The notes below the pieces were generated by a model. That model did not search any database. It was not told the origin of the DNA and worked only from the letters and a program-made list of their open reading frames with translations. DNA of 64,000 bases from CBDDFV01 sp965227335 (GTDB taxonomy: Bacteria; Planctomycetota; Phycisphaerae; Phycisphaerales; SM1A02), in the NCBI GenBank assembly GCA_965227335.1, contig CBDDFV010000006.1:357118-421117 (forward strand). The letters are read 5' to 3'. Shown one piece after another: positions 31,687 through 40,447 of this stretch (positions within the stretch are counted from its first letter, which is position 1; each line of letters starts with the position of its first letter). The translations under genes and the position numbers were made by a program.

Positions 31687-32562
31687 ATGCACGCAGATCC
31701 GGTCGTCTCCGACGTGTCGAAACGCCAGCCGGCGTCGCCGCGCGAAACGCCCGTCGATCTCGCGGCGGTCATCTGCACGAAAGACAACATGCGCACCATC
31801 GAACGCACGCTGCAATCGGTGCAGACGCTCGCCCGGCGCATCATCGTGGTGGACTCCGGTTCGACCGACGGCACCATCGAACGCTGCCGCGCCTACGGCG
31901 CGGACGTGGAGCATCGCGACTGGGACAACCACGCCAGCCAGAAACGCTACGCCATGTCGCGTTGCGACGACTGCGCGTGGATCCTGCTGCTCGACTCGGA
32001 TGAGGCCCCCGAGCCCGAACTCGTCGCCGACATCCGTCGCGTCGTTGAATCCGATGCGGGCGGCGTCGACGGATATGAAGTCAACCGCAAAGTGTGGTTC
32101 CTCGGCGGCTGGCTCCACCACACGTTTCAGCCGGAATGGCGGATGCGTCTCGTTCGTCGCGGTGCGTACCGGGTCGCCGGCGCGGGCGAGAACGACCCGA
32201 AGTGGAGCCGCGTGCACGAACGACTCGAGGTCGAGGGAAAGACCGGACGACTGCGCGGCGACCTGCGGCATGACTCCTGGGCGAACCTGCGCGACTTCTG
32301 TCAACGCAACATCGGATACGCCGAACTCGCCGCGCGATCGGACGTGCGGGGCGGGCGGCTGATCAACATCGTGATCAATCCGCCGGCGACGCTGTTCAAG
32401 CAGCTCGTGCTGCGGCGGGGGATCCTGGACGGCGCCCGCGGCGTGATCGCGGCGGGCGGGATGGCGTCCGCGGTGCTGCTGAAACACCTGTTTCTCCTGC
32501 AACAGCGGGCGAAGCTTGATGAGACGTCGACCTCGGATGCGGGCGAACGGAGCGACGGGTGA
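31687..32562 (+). CDS. Family 2 glycosyltransferase, WaaE/KdtX-like
   Basis: The 291-residue product matches the LPS core beta-glucosyltransferase group. Blocks are AAVICTKDNMRTIERTLQSV, IVVDSGSTDGTIERC, WILLLDSDEAPEP (DXD) and the C-terminal DFCQRNIGYAELAARSD, typical of WaaE/KdtX. It would add a sugar to lipopolysaccharide core on the cytoplasmic membrane. AGGA lies about 7 nt before ATG 31687. Its stop overlaps the GTG of the next gene (GTGA), so it opens a four-gene operon. Confidence 0.9.
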   Translation: MHADPVVSDVSKRQPASPRETPVDLAAVICTKDNMRTIERTLQSVQTLARRIIVVDSGSTDGTIERCRAYGADVEHRDWDNHASQKRYAMSRCDDCAWILLLDSDEAPEPELVADIRRVVESDAGGVDGYEVNRKVWFLGGWLHHTFQPEWRMRLVRRGAYRVAGAGENDPKWSRVHERLEVEGKTGRLRGDLRHDSWANLRDFCQRNIGYAELAARSDVRGGRLINIVINPPATLFKQLVLRRGILDGARGVIAAGGMASAVLLKHLFLLQQRAKLDETSTSDAGERSDG

Positions 32563-33929
32563 AGCTGTTCCGTCCGGTCGAGAAACCGACCGCGTGGCCG
32601 CCGCCGCGCACCCGCGAGGCGACGATCGTGCGTCTCGACTACGCCCGCCGGCGTGATCCGATCGGTCACGAAGCGCACGCGGCGCTCGGCATGATCACGT
32701 TGGCGAGCATGCCGTTCTCCACCGCGCCGTACGCCATTCTGTTTCCGCTGCTGGTGCTGTACGCCGTGATTCGCCTCCCCACCACGTGGCGGACGTACCC
32801 GGCGTTGCTGCGTGATCCGCTGGTGTGGCTGCTGATCGCCTGGGCGGCGTGGCAGTCGCTGAGCATGCTGTGGTCGTGCGACGCCGGGGAGGGCCTGGAG
32901 TCGTTCGGAACGCTGCGGGTGACGGGGCTGACGCTGGCGTTGTGGCCGGTGATCGACCGGGCCCCGCACCTGATCGCGGGGTTCCTCGCCGGCGTCGCCC
33001 TGAGCCACGGGGCGCAGCTCGCGCAGGGGCTCGGCTGGATCGAGGCGGAGAGCAGCGTGCGCCTGGGCGGAATGATCCACCCGATTCAACAGGGCGGACT
33101 GTGTCTGGCGGCCCTGACGTGGCACGCGGGCGGCGCGCTGACGGGACGGCGGTGGATGCGGATCGTCTCGGTCGTCGGCGCCGCGCTCGCGCTGGCCGGT
33201 CTGCTGGCGACCGGGAGCCGCGGGCCGTGGCTGGCCGCCCTGATCGCGTTGCCGATCGGACTCATCGGCATGGCGTGGCGGGCGCCCGCGGTGCGTCGGG
33301 ACGTGATCATCGTCGCGATCGCAGGCGTTCTCGGCGTCGCCGCGCTGTGGCCGGTGTTCGGGGGGGCGGTGACGAAGCGGGTGACGCTGGCGGTCGATCA
33401 GGCGAGCGCGGCATGGACGGACGAGGCGTACGCGACGGACATCGGTCTTCGGATCGGCATGTGGCGGTGGGCGGGCGAGATCTTCCGGCAGGATCCGATC
33501 GCGGGCGGAGGCGTCGGCTCGTTCCGCGACACGATCGCGACCTTGCCGTCCTACCAGGAGGCGGTGGCGCGGACGCCCCAGCGGGCGTCCTACCTGTCGC
33601 GCGACCAGGCGCACTCGACCCCGCTCCATACCGCCGCGACCCAGGGACTCGTCGGCCTCGGCCTGCTGGCCGCGGTGCTGACGATCATGACGGCGCGGAC
33701 CTGGCGGGATCGGCGGGATCACCTGTACGCGGCGGCGAACTGGGTCGTCGCCCTGGGCTGGCTGGTCGGCATGTGGTTCGAGACGTATACCCTGCAGACG
33801 AAGATGCTTTCGGTGATGATGCTCGCGGGGATCGCGTCGTGGCCGATGCGACCCCCCAATCCCGCTCGATGGGCCGCGACGCGGGACGACTCCGGAACGG
33901 ACTCTGATTCGGAAAGAACGATCGAATGA
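32559..33929 (+). CDS. O-antigen ligase/polymerase family membrane protein
   Basis: The 456-residue product has roughly ten to twelve hydrophobic segments. A large outward loop (about residues 285-345) ends RDQAHSTPLHTAATQGLVGL, the histidine-containing Wzy_C-type signature shared by WaaL and Wzy. It would join or polymerise undecaprenyl-linked sugar units on the periplasmic side. Ligase and polymerase cannot be separated from sequence alone. The start is GTG, overlapping the preceding stop, and its own stop overlaps the next gene's ATG. Confidence 0.85.
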   Translation: MKLFRPVEKPTAWPPPRTREATIVRLDYARRRDPIGHEAHAALGMITLASMPFSTAPYAILFPLLVLYAVIRLPTTWRTYPALLRDPLVWLLIAWAAWQSLSMLWSCDAGEGLESFGTLRVTGLTLALWPVIDRAPHLIAGFLAGVALSHGAQLAQGLGWIEAESSVRLGGMIHPIQQGGLCLAALTWHAGGALTGRRWMRIVSVVGAALALAGLLATGSRGPWLAALIALPIGLIGMAWRAPAVRRDVIIVAIAGVLGVAALWPVFGGAVTKRVTLAVDQASAAWTDEAYATDIGLRIGMWRWAGEIFRQDPIAGGGVGSFRDTIATLPSYQEAVARTPQRASYLSRDQAHSTPLHTAATQGLVGLGLLAAVLTIMTARTWRDRRDHLYAAANWVVALGWLVGMWFETYTLQTKMLSVMMLAGIASWPMRPPNPARWAATRDDSGTDSDSERTIE

Positions 33930-34651
33930 CGACCACGGACGAGAAGACCAGGACGACCGACGCCGCCGGAACGCCCGCCGCTCGCGCGCCGAAGGGCTCG
34001 AAGACGCCGCTCGTGATCGTTGTTCTCATTGCGATCGGCGTGGGCGGCGGGGTGTTCTGGCACAAGGTGGTGCGCGAGCAGTTGTTCCCGAAGAACTTCG
34101 GCGTGGTCGCCGAGGGCCGGGTGTTCCGCTCCGGCGAACTGACGGAGCGGATGTTGCGTCACGTGATCGAGGAGCACGAGATCCGCACCGTGATCGACCT
34201 CGGGGCGTGGAGCCCGAGCGAACCCGAGTTCGCCCGCGAACAGGCGGTGTGCGAGGAGCTCGGCGTGACCCGCCACGTGTTCGGGCTCGTCGGCGACGGC
34301 AGCGGCGATCCCAACCGCTACGTCGACGCGTTGCGGGTGATGACCGATCCCGAGGCGCAGCCGGTGCTCGTGCATTGCGCGGCGGGCGCGCAGCGGACGG
34401 GCGGCGTGGTCATGATGTATCGACGGCTCGTGGACGGCCAGAGCTTCGAGACCGCGTACGAGGAGGCGGCGCGGTACCGACACGAACCCGGCAAGGACTC
34501 TCGTCTGCTCACGTACCTCGTGGAGTGGGCGGATGAGATCGAGGACGGCTTCCGTCGCGGCGTCGCGATCCCCTACCCCGCCGACGCCGAACGGTCGACG
34601 CCGGACGACGCCCCGCCGCCCGCTTCGCAGCCGGCTGACCATGACGAATAG
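33926..34651 (+). CDS. Membrane-anchored dual-specificity/tyrosine phosphatase-like protein
   Basis: Residues about 27-46 form a single membrane anchor. The following domain carries the phosphatase loop VLVHCAAGAQRTGG with C151 and R157 of the H-C-x5-R-(S/T) signature. FRSGELTERML near residue 67 is typical of the bacterial dual-specificity or tyrosine phosphatase group. The catalytic domain is probably on the periplasmic side if the N-terminus is inside. The gene is embedded by ATGA overlaps between an O-antigen ligase/polymerase and an ArnT-like transferase, suggesting a phospho-lipid or phospho-glycan substrate, or control of tyrosine phosphorylation in export. Confidence 0.85.
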   Translation: MTTTDEKTRTTDAAGTPAARAPKGSKTPLVIVVLIAIGVGGGVFWHKVVREQLFPKNFGVVAEGRVFRSGELTERMLRHVIEEHEIRTVIDLGAWSPSEPEFAREQAVCEELGVTRHVFGLVGDGSGDPNRYVDALRVMTDPEAQPVLVHCAAGAQRTGGVVMMYRRLVDGQSFETAYEEAARYRHEPGKDSRLLTYLVEWADEIEDGFRRGVAIPYPADAERSTPDDAPPPASQPADHDE

Positions 34652-36113
34652 ACGCATCGCCGCCGGCGTGAGCGCCGTCGTGATCGCGGCGGCGGTCAGC
34701 GTGCTCGTGACGCTGCCGTTCATCTTCGACCACGGACTCACCGCCACCGAGGGCCACCGGACCATCCCCGGCTGGACCATGCTCGAGACCGGACAGTGGC
34801 TGCCGACGCAGATGTTCGGCGCGGTCTACGTCCGGAAGCCGCCCGGCATGCCGTGGGCGATCGCCGGCATGTCCGCGCTGTTCGGCCAGGAGGCGTGGGC
34901 GGCGCGGCTGGCGTCCGTGGTCGCGGCGGCGCTGATGGCGATTGTCGCGGCGGGCTTCGGATGGCGGTGGATGGGCGTCCGCGGCGCGTGGACGATCGGA
35001 CTCGCCCAGGCCCTGACGCCCCGACTCGTCTTCGCCGCCCGCACCGCGGAAATCGAACCGCTGAATCACCTCGGCGTGCAGCTCGCGTGCTTCGCGCTGA
35101 TCGACGCCGCGATCCGACGCGATCGGACGATGCTCACCTGGGGATGTGCGGCTCTCGGTCTGTCGATCGCCGTCCTCGCCAAGGGACCGGCCGGGGCGCC
35201 CTTCATCGGGGCGACGCTGTTCGCCGCGATGCTCATCGGCGGCTGGCGGCGACCGCTGGCGATTGGTCTCAGCAGCGCGGCGTTCGCGGGCGCGATTTTC
35301 GGCTACATGGCGTGGATGAGCGCGACGATGGCGAATCCCGCCGCGCCGCTCGTTGCGCAAGGGGTCGGAGACTTCACGTGGGGCGCCGGGACGTGGGGAC
35401 GGCGGCTGTCATTCGTGCCGGAGGTGATCGGGACGGCGATGCCGATGGCGATGGCGCTGGTGTTCCCGTGGGGACGCGACGCCGCGCGGGAGCGGGCGAC
35501 GGGCGTGTCGGGCGTGCACGGGGCGGGCTGGATCGCGGCGGCGGGTGCGGTGTGGGGCGTGCTGATCCTGTTGTTCGCGGGCGTGGTGAATGCACGGTAT
35601 GCGTCGCCGGGTCTGGTGCTGCTGCCGGTGGTGGTCGGGTACGTGGCGGTCGGGGCGTCGGGCGAAGCGGGTTTCACGGACCGCCGGCGCCGGATCGCCC
35701 GGGTCTTGCTGCCGCTGGGCGGCTGGGGCTGGGCCGCGGTGCTGACCGCGGGCCTGCTGCTCGCGCCGCATCGTCCGGACGAGAGCGGCGAGGCGGCGGG
35801 TTCGGTGATTGCGCAGGTGCTCGGTGCGCAGGTCGGACGATTCGACGGTTTCGAGGTGTGGTCGAATCAGATCGTGGATACGCGACCGGAGATCCTGTGG
35901 GGGGTCGAGCGCGACGCCCCGAACGCCGCGCGGGTGCGATGGGTTCCCACGCTCTATCGCGCGCCGATTCCGGCCGGGACCTTCGTGGTGATCAGTCCGG
36001 CGGAGCAGGCTCGGCTGGAGGCGAGGGGCGTCGAACTGCGTTTCTTGTATGCGACGCGGGTGCACGAGTTCGAAGTGCGGGTGGCCGAGGTCATCTTCGA
36101 TCCCGCGGCGTGA
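34641..36113 (+). CDS. ArnT-like/GT39-type membrane glycosyltransferase
   Basis: The 490-residue product has about ten to twelve membrane segments. A first outward loop carries TATEGHRTIPGWTMLETGQW and YVRKPPGMPWAIAG, the pattern of ArnT and protein O-mannosyltransferases (acidic catalytic residue, then the KPP motif). These enzymes use polyprenyl-phosphate sugars to glycosylate lipid A or other periplasmic targets. It overlaps the phosphatase gene by 11 bases. It is the last gene of the operon starting at 31687. Confidence 0.85.
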   Translation: MTNRRIAAGVSAVVIAAAVSVLVTLPFIFDHGLTATEGHRTIPGWTMLETGQWLPTQMFGAVYVRKPPGMPWAIAGMSALFGQEAWAARLASVVAAALMAIVAAGFGWRWMGVRGAWTIGLAQALTPRLVFAARTAEIEPLNHLGVQLACFALIDAAIRRDRTMLTWGCAALGLSIAVLAKGPAGAPFIGATLFAAMLIGGWRRPLAIGLSSAAFAGAIFGYMAWMSATMANPAAPLVAQGVGDFTWGAGTWGRRLSFVPEVIGTAMPMAMALVFPWGRDAARERATGVSGVHGAGWIAAAGAVWGVLILLFAGVVNARYASPGLVLLPVVVGYVAVGASGEAGFTDRRRRIARVLLPLGGWGWAAVLTAGLLLAPHRPDESGEAAGSVIAQVLGAQVGRFDGFEVWSNQIVDTRPEILWGVERDAPNAARVRWVPTLYRAPIPAGTFVVISPAEQARLEARGVELRFLYATRVHEFEVRVAEVIFDPAA

Positions 36114-36254
36114 GCGTCAGGACTGTCCGGAGCGGTCTGAGCGCAATCTTTGTGTGATCCGCTGCGATCCGCGGTGGCGTCGGACCGATCCGAATGCAAG
36201 GATATGAAAGACTTCAGGTTCGATGCCCCGAACCGCCGACCGAAGGCTGACGCC

Positions 36255-37121
36255 ATGAATCCCACCTCGAGCGGGAAGCGCCGATACCGGACCATCTTCA
36301 TCAGCGACGTCCACCTTGGCAGTCGAGGAGCCCGGGCGGAAGCGCTCGCGCGGTTTCTGAAGCAGGTCCGTTGCGAGAAGCTCTACCTCGTCGGCGACAT
36401 CGTCGACTTCTGGCGGATGTCCAACAAGGTGTTCTGGCCGCGGGCGCACAACGACGTGCTGCGCCGACTGCTGAAGATGTCGAAGAACGGCGTGGAAATC
36501 GTCTACATCCCCGGCAACCACGACGAAGGGCTGCGGCAGTACGAAGGCGTCGATTTCGGCGGCATCACGCTGCGGCTTCAGGACGTGCACGATCTCGCCG
36601 ACGGGCGGCGGCTGCTGATCACCCACGGGGACCAGTACGACCTCGTCATCAAGCACTCGCGGCTGCTGTCCGCGATCGGGGCGTGGGCGTACGAGTGGCT
36701 GCTCGTCGTCAACCGACTCTACAACCGGGTCCGGAGCTGGTTCGGCCGGCCCTACTGGTCGCTCGCCCAGTTCCTCAAGCTCAAGGTGAAGTCGGCCTGC
36801 ACGTTCGTCAGCCGGTTCGAGAAGACGCTGCTCGACGAAGCGCGGCGGGCCGATCTTGACGGCGTCGTGTGCGGCCACATCCATCACCCCGCCATCGAGA
36901 CCACCGACGACGACCTCATCTACTACAACTGCGGCGACTGGATCGAGAACTGCACCGCCCTCGTCGAGGACTTCGAGGGACGCGTCAGCATCATCCGCCC
37001 GCTGACGTGGGACGGCGTCGGAAAGGCGCCCGTCGACGAACAGGACGACCTCGACCTCCCGATCGGCGAGTCGTCGGCGGACCTGCGGACGGAGCTCTTC
37101 GCCGAACTCACGCGACGCTGA
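36255..37121 (+). CDS. LpxH-like metallophosphoesterase
   Basis: The family removes UMP from UDP-2,3-diacylglucosamine during lipid A synthesis. The calcineurin-type metal-site blocks are all visible: FISDVHLGS, VGDIVDFWRM, IPGNHDEGLR, ITHGDQYD and VCGHIHHP. The product of 288 residues is longer than E. coli LpxH (about 240) and carries a helical insertion (about residues 150-195), as in LpxH2-like proteins of uncertain role. ATG 36255 has GAAGG upstream; starts at 36150 and 36204 are alternatives. The gene converges on the GT4 gene with only 3 nt between the stops. Confidence 0.88.
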   Translation: MNPTSSGKRRYRTIFISDVHLGSRGARAEALARFLKQVRCEKLYLVGDIVDFWRMSNKVFWPRAHNDVLRRLLKMSKNGVEIVYIPGNHDEGLRQYEGVDFGGITLRLQDVHDLADGRRLLITHGDQYDLVIKHSRLLSAIGAWAYEWLLVVNRLYNRVRSWFGRPYWSLAQFLKLKVKSACTFVSRFEKTLLDEARRADLDGVVCGHIHHPAIETTDDDLIYYNCGDWIENCTALVEDFEGRVSIIRPLTWDGVGKAPVDEQDDLDLPIGESSADLRTELFAELTRR

Positions 37122-37124
37122 TCG

Positions 37125-38144
37125 TCAGGCCGCGGCGGGACGTCGGATCGGGGCGAGATTGTCGAGGAACATCGTCGCGCAACGTTTCCAGGTGAAGCCG
37201 AGGGCGTACTGCCGGGCGGCGTCGCGGTCGACCTGCAACGCCGCGCGGCAGGCGACGGCGAGATCCTCGTCGATCGCGCCGCTGACCCCCGGCTTGATCA
37301 CGTCGCGCGGGCCGGGGACGGGATACGCCGCGACGGGCAGACCGCACGCCATCGCCTCGAGCATGACGACGCCGAAGGTATCGGTGCGGGACGGGAAGAC
37401 GAAGACGTCCGCCGCGCCGATGTGCCGGGCGAGATCCTCCCCGAACTGATACCCCGCCCAGATGACGCCGGGATACCGCTTCTCGAGCGACGCCCGGGCG
37501 GGTCCGTCGCCGACGACGAGCTTCGCGCCCGGGAGGTCGGCGGAGAGGAACGCCTCGATGTTCTTCTCGACCGCGACCCGACCCATGTAGCAGAAGATCG
37601 GGCGTTTCACGTCGGCGTAGAGCGTGTTGTCGGGATAGGGGCGGAAGGTGGCCGCGTCGACGCCCCGGGTCCAGACGCGGAGGCCGGTGAACCGTCGGGC
37701 GACGAGTTCGCGTTCGATGGAGGCCGTGGGGACGAGCGTCCGCTCCGCCGCGCCGTGAAACCACCGCAGCACGCCGTAGCCGACCGAGAGCGGCAGGCCG
37801 GAGTAGCGTTTCAGGTACTGGGCGAACTGCGTGTGGTAGGACGTCGTGAAGGGGATCTTCCGTCGTCGGCAGTACGCGCGGCCGGCGAGTCCGAGGGGGC
37901 CTTCGGTCGCGATGTGAATCGCGTCCGGCGCCAGATGATCGAGCGTCTGCCGGACCACGCGTCCGGGCGCGATGGAGAGTCGGATCTCGGGGTACCGCGG
38001 GCAGGGAAAGGTCGGGAACTGCTGCGGGTTGATGACCGCGAAGTCGTGCCCGTCCGCCTCGAGTTCCTCCCGCACGCGGCTGAGGGTGGTCACCACGCCG
38101 TTGACCTGCGGACGCCAGGCGTCGGTGACGAGAGCGATCTTCAT
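37125..38144 (-). CDS. Family 4 glycosyltransferase, mannosyltransferase type
   Basis: The 339-residue GT-B enzyme opens MKIALVTDAWRPQVNGVVTT, the start seen in GDP-mannose-dependent alpha-mannosyltransferases such as MgtA/PimB-like proteins. The donor domain has FCYMGRVAVEKNIEAFL and FPSRTDTFGVVMLEAMACGL, an E-x7-E region. A lipid or exopolysaccharide acceptor is likely. AGAGG lies before ATG 38144. It is close to, but 40 nt from, the redoxin gene upstream and may be read with it. Confidence 0.9.
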   Translation of the reverse strand: MKIALVTDAWRPQVNGVVTTLSRVREELEADGHDFAVINPQQFPTFPCPRYPEIRLSIAPGRVVRQTLDHLAPDAIHIATEGPLGLAGRAYCRRRKIPFTTSYHTQFAQYLKRYSGLPLSVGYGVLRWFHGAAERTLVPTASIERELVARRFTGLRVWTRGVDAATFRPYPDNTLYADVKRPIFCYMGRVAVEKNIEAFLSADLPGAKLVVGDGPARASLEKRYPGVIWAGYQFGEDLARHIGAADVFVFPSRTDTFGVVMLEAMACGLPVAAYPVPGPRDVIKPGVSGAIDEDLAVACRAALQVDRDAARQYALGFTWKRCATMFLDNLAPIRRPAAA

Positions 38145-38184
38145 GGGGACCGGACCTCTGCTGGGACGGGCGCGCGGGGCGGGA

Positions 38185-38757
38185 TCAGTCGGCGTCGGGT
38201 TCGTTCCCCGGCTTCCACTTGATGTTACATCCGATGGACGGCGTCTGATCCTCGTCGGGGGCGTTCCCGGCGAGAACCGCGTCGAGGGCGGCGCGGAGGT
38301 CGGCCCCGGTGACGGGTCTGCCGTTGCTGGGACGACTGTCGTCGAGCTGGCCGCGGTAGGCGAGCTTGTGGTCGGCGTCGAACAGGAAGAGGTCGGGCGT
38401 GCACGCCGCGCTGTAGGCCTTCGCCACGTCCTGCGTGAGGTCGAAGAGGTAGGGGAAGGGATAGCCTTCGGCCGGCATCTTGCGGGGGGCGTCGTCGGGA
38501 TATTTGACGGCGTCGTTGCTGTTGATGCCGACGATGGCGACGCGGTCGCCGTAGTCCGCCGCGATTGACTTCAGTTCATCGCGCACATGGATGACGAACG
38601 GGCAGTGGTTGCAGATGAACATGACGAGGAGGGGGCGGCCGGTGAAGTCGGTCCGCTGGACGATGGCGTCGTCCGTTTCCTTCTCGTGGTAGTCCGGGAG
38701 GGCGAAGTCGGGCGCGGTGGTCCCGAGCGGGATCATGACGGAGGGGGTGGCGGCCAT
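38185..38757 (-). CDS. Thioredoxin-fold peroxiredoxin-like protein
   Basis: The 190-residue product is an AhpC/TSA-Redoxin family member with LGTTAPDFALPDYHEKETDD at the N-terminus and a redox site FICNHCPFV with C49 and C52 at the start of the first helix. The GINSNDAVKYPDDAP and YLFDLTQDVAKAYSAACTPD blocks are typical of this branch of thioredoxin-like proteins. It is probably cytoplasmic, as no signal peptide is seen. AAGGAG precedes the start. It ends an operon with the YkgJ-like and hypothetical genes. Confidence 0.88.
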   Translation of the reverse strand: MAATPSVMIPLGTTAPDFALPDYHEKETDDAIVQRTDFTGRPLLVMFICNHCPFVIHVRDELKSIAADYGDRVAIVGINSNDAVKYPDDAPRKMPAEGYPFPYLFDLTQDVAKAYSAACTPDLFLFDADHKLAYRGQLDDSRPSNGRPVTGADLRAALDAVLAGNAPDEDQTPSIGCNIKWKPGNEPDAD

Positions 38758-38794
38758 GGGGAAGACTCCTTCCGAAGCGGGCGGGCGGACCGGC

Positions 38795-39253
38795 TCACGC
38801 GTCGCGCTGGATACGAATGGACTCGATCGGGATCACGTCGCCCTGTCCCATGCCGGGGCACGGGGTGCACTTCTTCGTGCGGTCCCACGAGTCGGGCGAC
38901 GCGAGCACCTCCGGCCAGAACGGCCAGGTGCGGCACTGTTTCGGGCGGGTCTCGTAGAGGCGGCAGATGGCGCGGCCGGGGGCGGACTCCCGATCAAGGA
39001 ACACGCAATCGTAGCCGTGCGCCGTCTGGTGTTCGTTGAGCGACCAGCGCCGACCGACCCGCCGCGCGAACCGCCGGTAGAACTGCTGTTCCGTGACGCC
39101 GAGCTTCTTCGCCATCGCGGCGCCTTCGTCCTCGGTGAACATCACGAAGCCGGGCGGGCCCGTGCAGCAGTTTCCGCACTGGGTGCACTGAAAGCGCAGC
39201 CCATCCGCGTACCACTCGCGGTCGGCGTGATGGTCCTCCGGGACGGGGGTCAT
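38795..39253 (-). CDS. YkgJ-family cysteine cluster protein
   Basis: The 152-residue product has the CxxCxxCC pattern FQCTQCGNCCTGPPGF at residues about 21-36. Further cysteines lie in YDCVFLD, AICRLYETRPKQCRTWPFWP and KCTPCPGMG. These clusters bind zinc or an Fe-S centre; the biological role of the family is not established. The start codon overlaps the stop of the upstream hypothetical gene by four bases (ATGA). Confidence 0.9.
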   Translation of the reverse strand: MTPVPEDHHADREWYADGLRFQCTQCGNCCTGPPGFVMFTEDEGAAMAKKLGVTEQQFYRRFARRVGRRWSLNEHQTAHGYDCVFLDRESAPGRAICRLYETRPKQCRTWPFWPEVLASPDSWDRTKKCTPCPGMGQGDVIPIESIRIQRDA

Positions 39254-40281
39254 GCGTCGTCGTCGTCGTCGGGATGGAGGTCGTGTTTCTGGTCGCCGTC
39301 GTCGACGAACTCGTAGATGTCGCCGTCGTCGATGCGGGCGAGGTGGACCTCGGTCTTGTCGCGTCGGGCGGGAAGCTCCGCGAGTTCGTCAGGCCGCTCA
39401 TCGAAGGCGACGCGGTCAATGGAGTAGAGATCGCGGAACCGCCATTCGTTCTGGGTGGCGAGGGTGGCGTCGATGAGCGTCTCCATCTGCTGGATGGAGT
39501 CGGCGGTGGCCCAGAGGATCAGGACGCCCTCGCGGTCGGGGTCGTCGAGGTGATCGAGGAGGGCGACGGCGTGCCAGAGGGTCATGCCGAGTTCGCGTCC
39601 GGCTTCGTCGACGTTGGTGGCGGGGTCGATGTTGAGTTCGAGCCGCCAGTGCTGACGGAGCACCATCAGCAGTTCGTCCATCTCGGGCGGATGCCCGTCG
39701 TCGAGGGGGGCGAGCACGTCGCGGAAGGCGGTGTCGTCGTCCTCGTTGTCGGCGGGGCCGCCGACCCAGGTCCGCTCCACCTCCTCGACGCCGTGCCGCT
39801 CGAGAAGGTCCTCGATCTCGTCCCGCATCATGAGGGGGGCGTGGATCACGAGCCCCTTGAGGTGATCGAGGAAGACCTCGATGAACGGCTCCTCGCAGTT
39901 GGCCCCGACGGCGATTGAGCAGTCCTCGAGAAAGACGTGCTCGTACTCCCGCCACGTGGCGAGGAAGGTCTCCCGGGCGACGGGCTCGTCGCCCATGAAG
40001 ACGTCGATGGTGCGGTAGGCGTCGCGAGAGCCGAGTTCGAGAATCGCGTAGACCTCGTCGGCGAGCAGGTCGAACGCGTCCCGGCAGAGGCCGGCGAGGC
40101 GTTCGTGGGAGACCACGATGTGGAACGTGTAGATGTCCGGCTGCTCGTCCTCGCTCGCGGTGTAGGAGAGCGTGTAGCCGGGGGCCGGGGTTCCGGATCC
40201 GGCCGCCGCGACCCCCAGCGGGAAGGCGAACCCGTTGACGGCGACGCGGGGGAGATCGGTGCGGAGGGCGAAGTAGGTCAT
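39250..40281 (-). CDS. Hypothetical acidic protein
   Basis: The 343-residue product is unrecognised. It has no signal peptide. It is strongly acidic, with alternating helices and strands, and ends in a run of aspartates after DQKHDLHP. The start at 40281 (MTYFALRTDLPRVAVNGF) fits the onset of normal composition; sequence further upstream is arginine-rich and unlike protein. There is no ribosome binding site, but TACCAT lies 10 nt upstream. It is the first gene of a three-gene operon with YkgJ-like and redoxin genes. Confidence 0.75.
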   Translation of the reverse strand: MTYFALRTDLPRVAVNGFAFPLGVAAAGSGTPAPGYTLSYTASEDEQPDIYTFHIVVSHERLAGLCRDAFDLLADEVYAILELGSRDAYRTIDVFMGDEPVARETFLATWREYEHVFLEDCSIAVGANCEEPFIEVFLDHLKGLVIHAPLMMRDEIEDLLERHGVEEVERTWVGGPADNEDDDTAFRDVLAPLDDGHPPEMDELLMVLRQHWRLELNIDPATNVDEAGRELGMTLWHAVALLDHLDDPDREGVLILWATADSIQQMETLIDATLATQNEWRFRDLYSIDRVAFDERPDELAELPARRDKTEVHLARIDDGDIYEFVDDGDQKHDLHPDDDDDA

Positions 40282-40291
40282 GCGCGGCGGT

Positions 40292-40297
40292 ATGGTA
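40292..40297 (-). promoter_or_regulatory. Candidate -10 box upstream of the acidic protein gene
   Basis: TACCAT on the minus strand ends 10 nt before the ATG at 40281, so transcription would begin 2-4 nt before the start codon. No -35 match and no ribosome binding site are present. Confidence 0.35.
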
Positions 40298-40447
40298 GCC
40301 GTTCTCGGGTCATCTTGAGGGGATCCGCCGCGACCGGTAAGGTGGCGGCCTGAAGTCGCCCGGTCCGCGATCGCCGCGGACGCGTGCCGCGCGAGCGGGG
40401 CGTGGAGGATCGGCGGGCGGGTTTCGCGTCGAAGGAGAGAACCGTCC

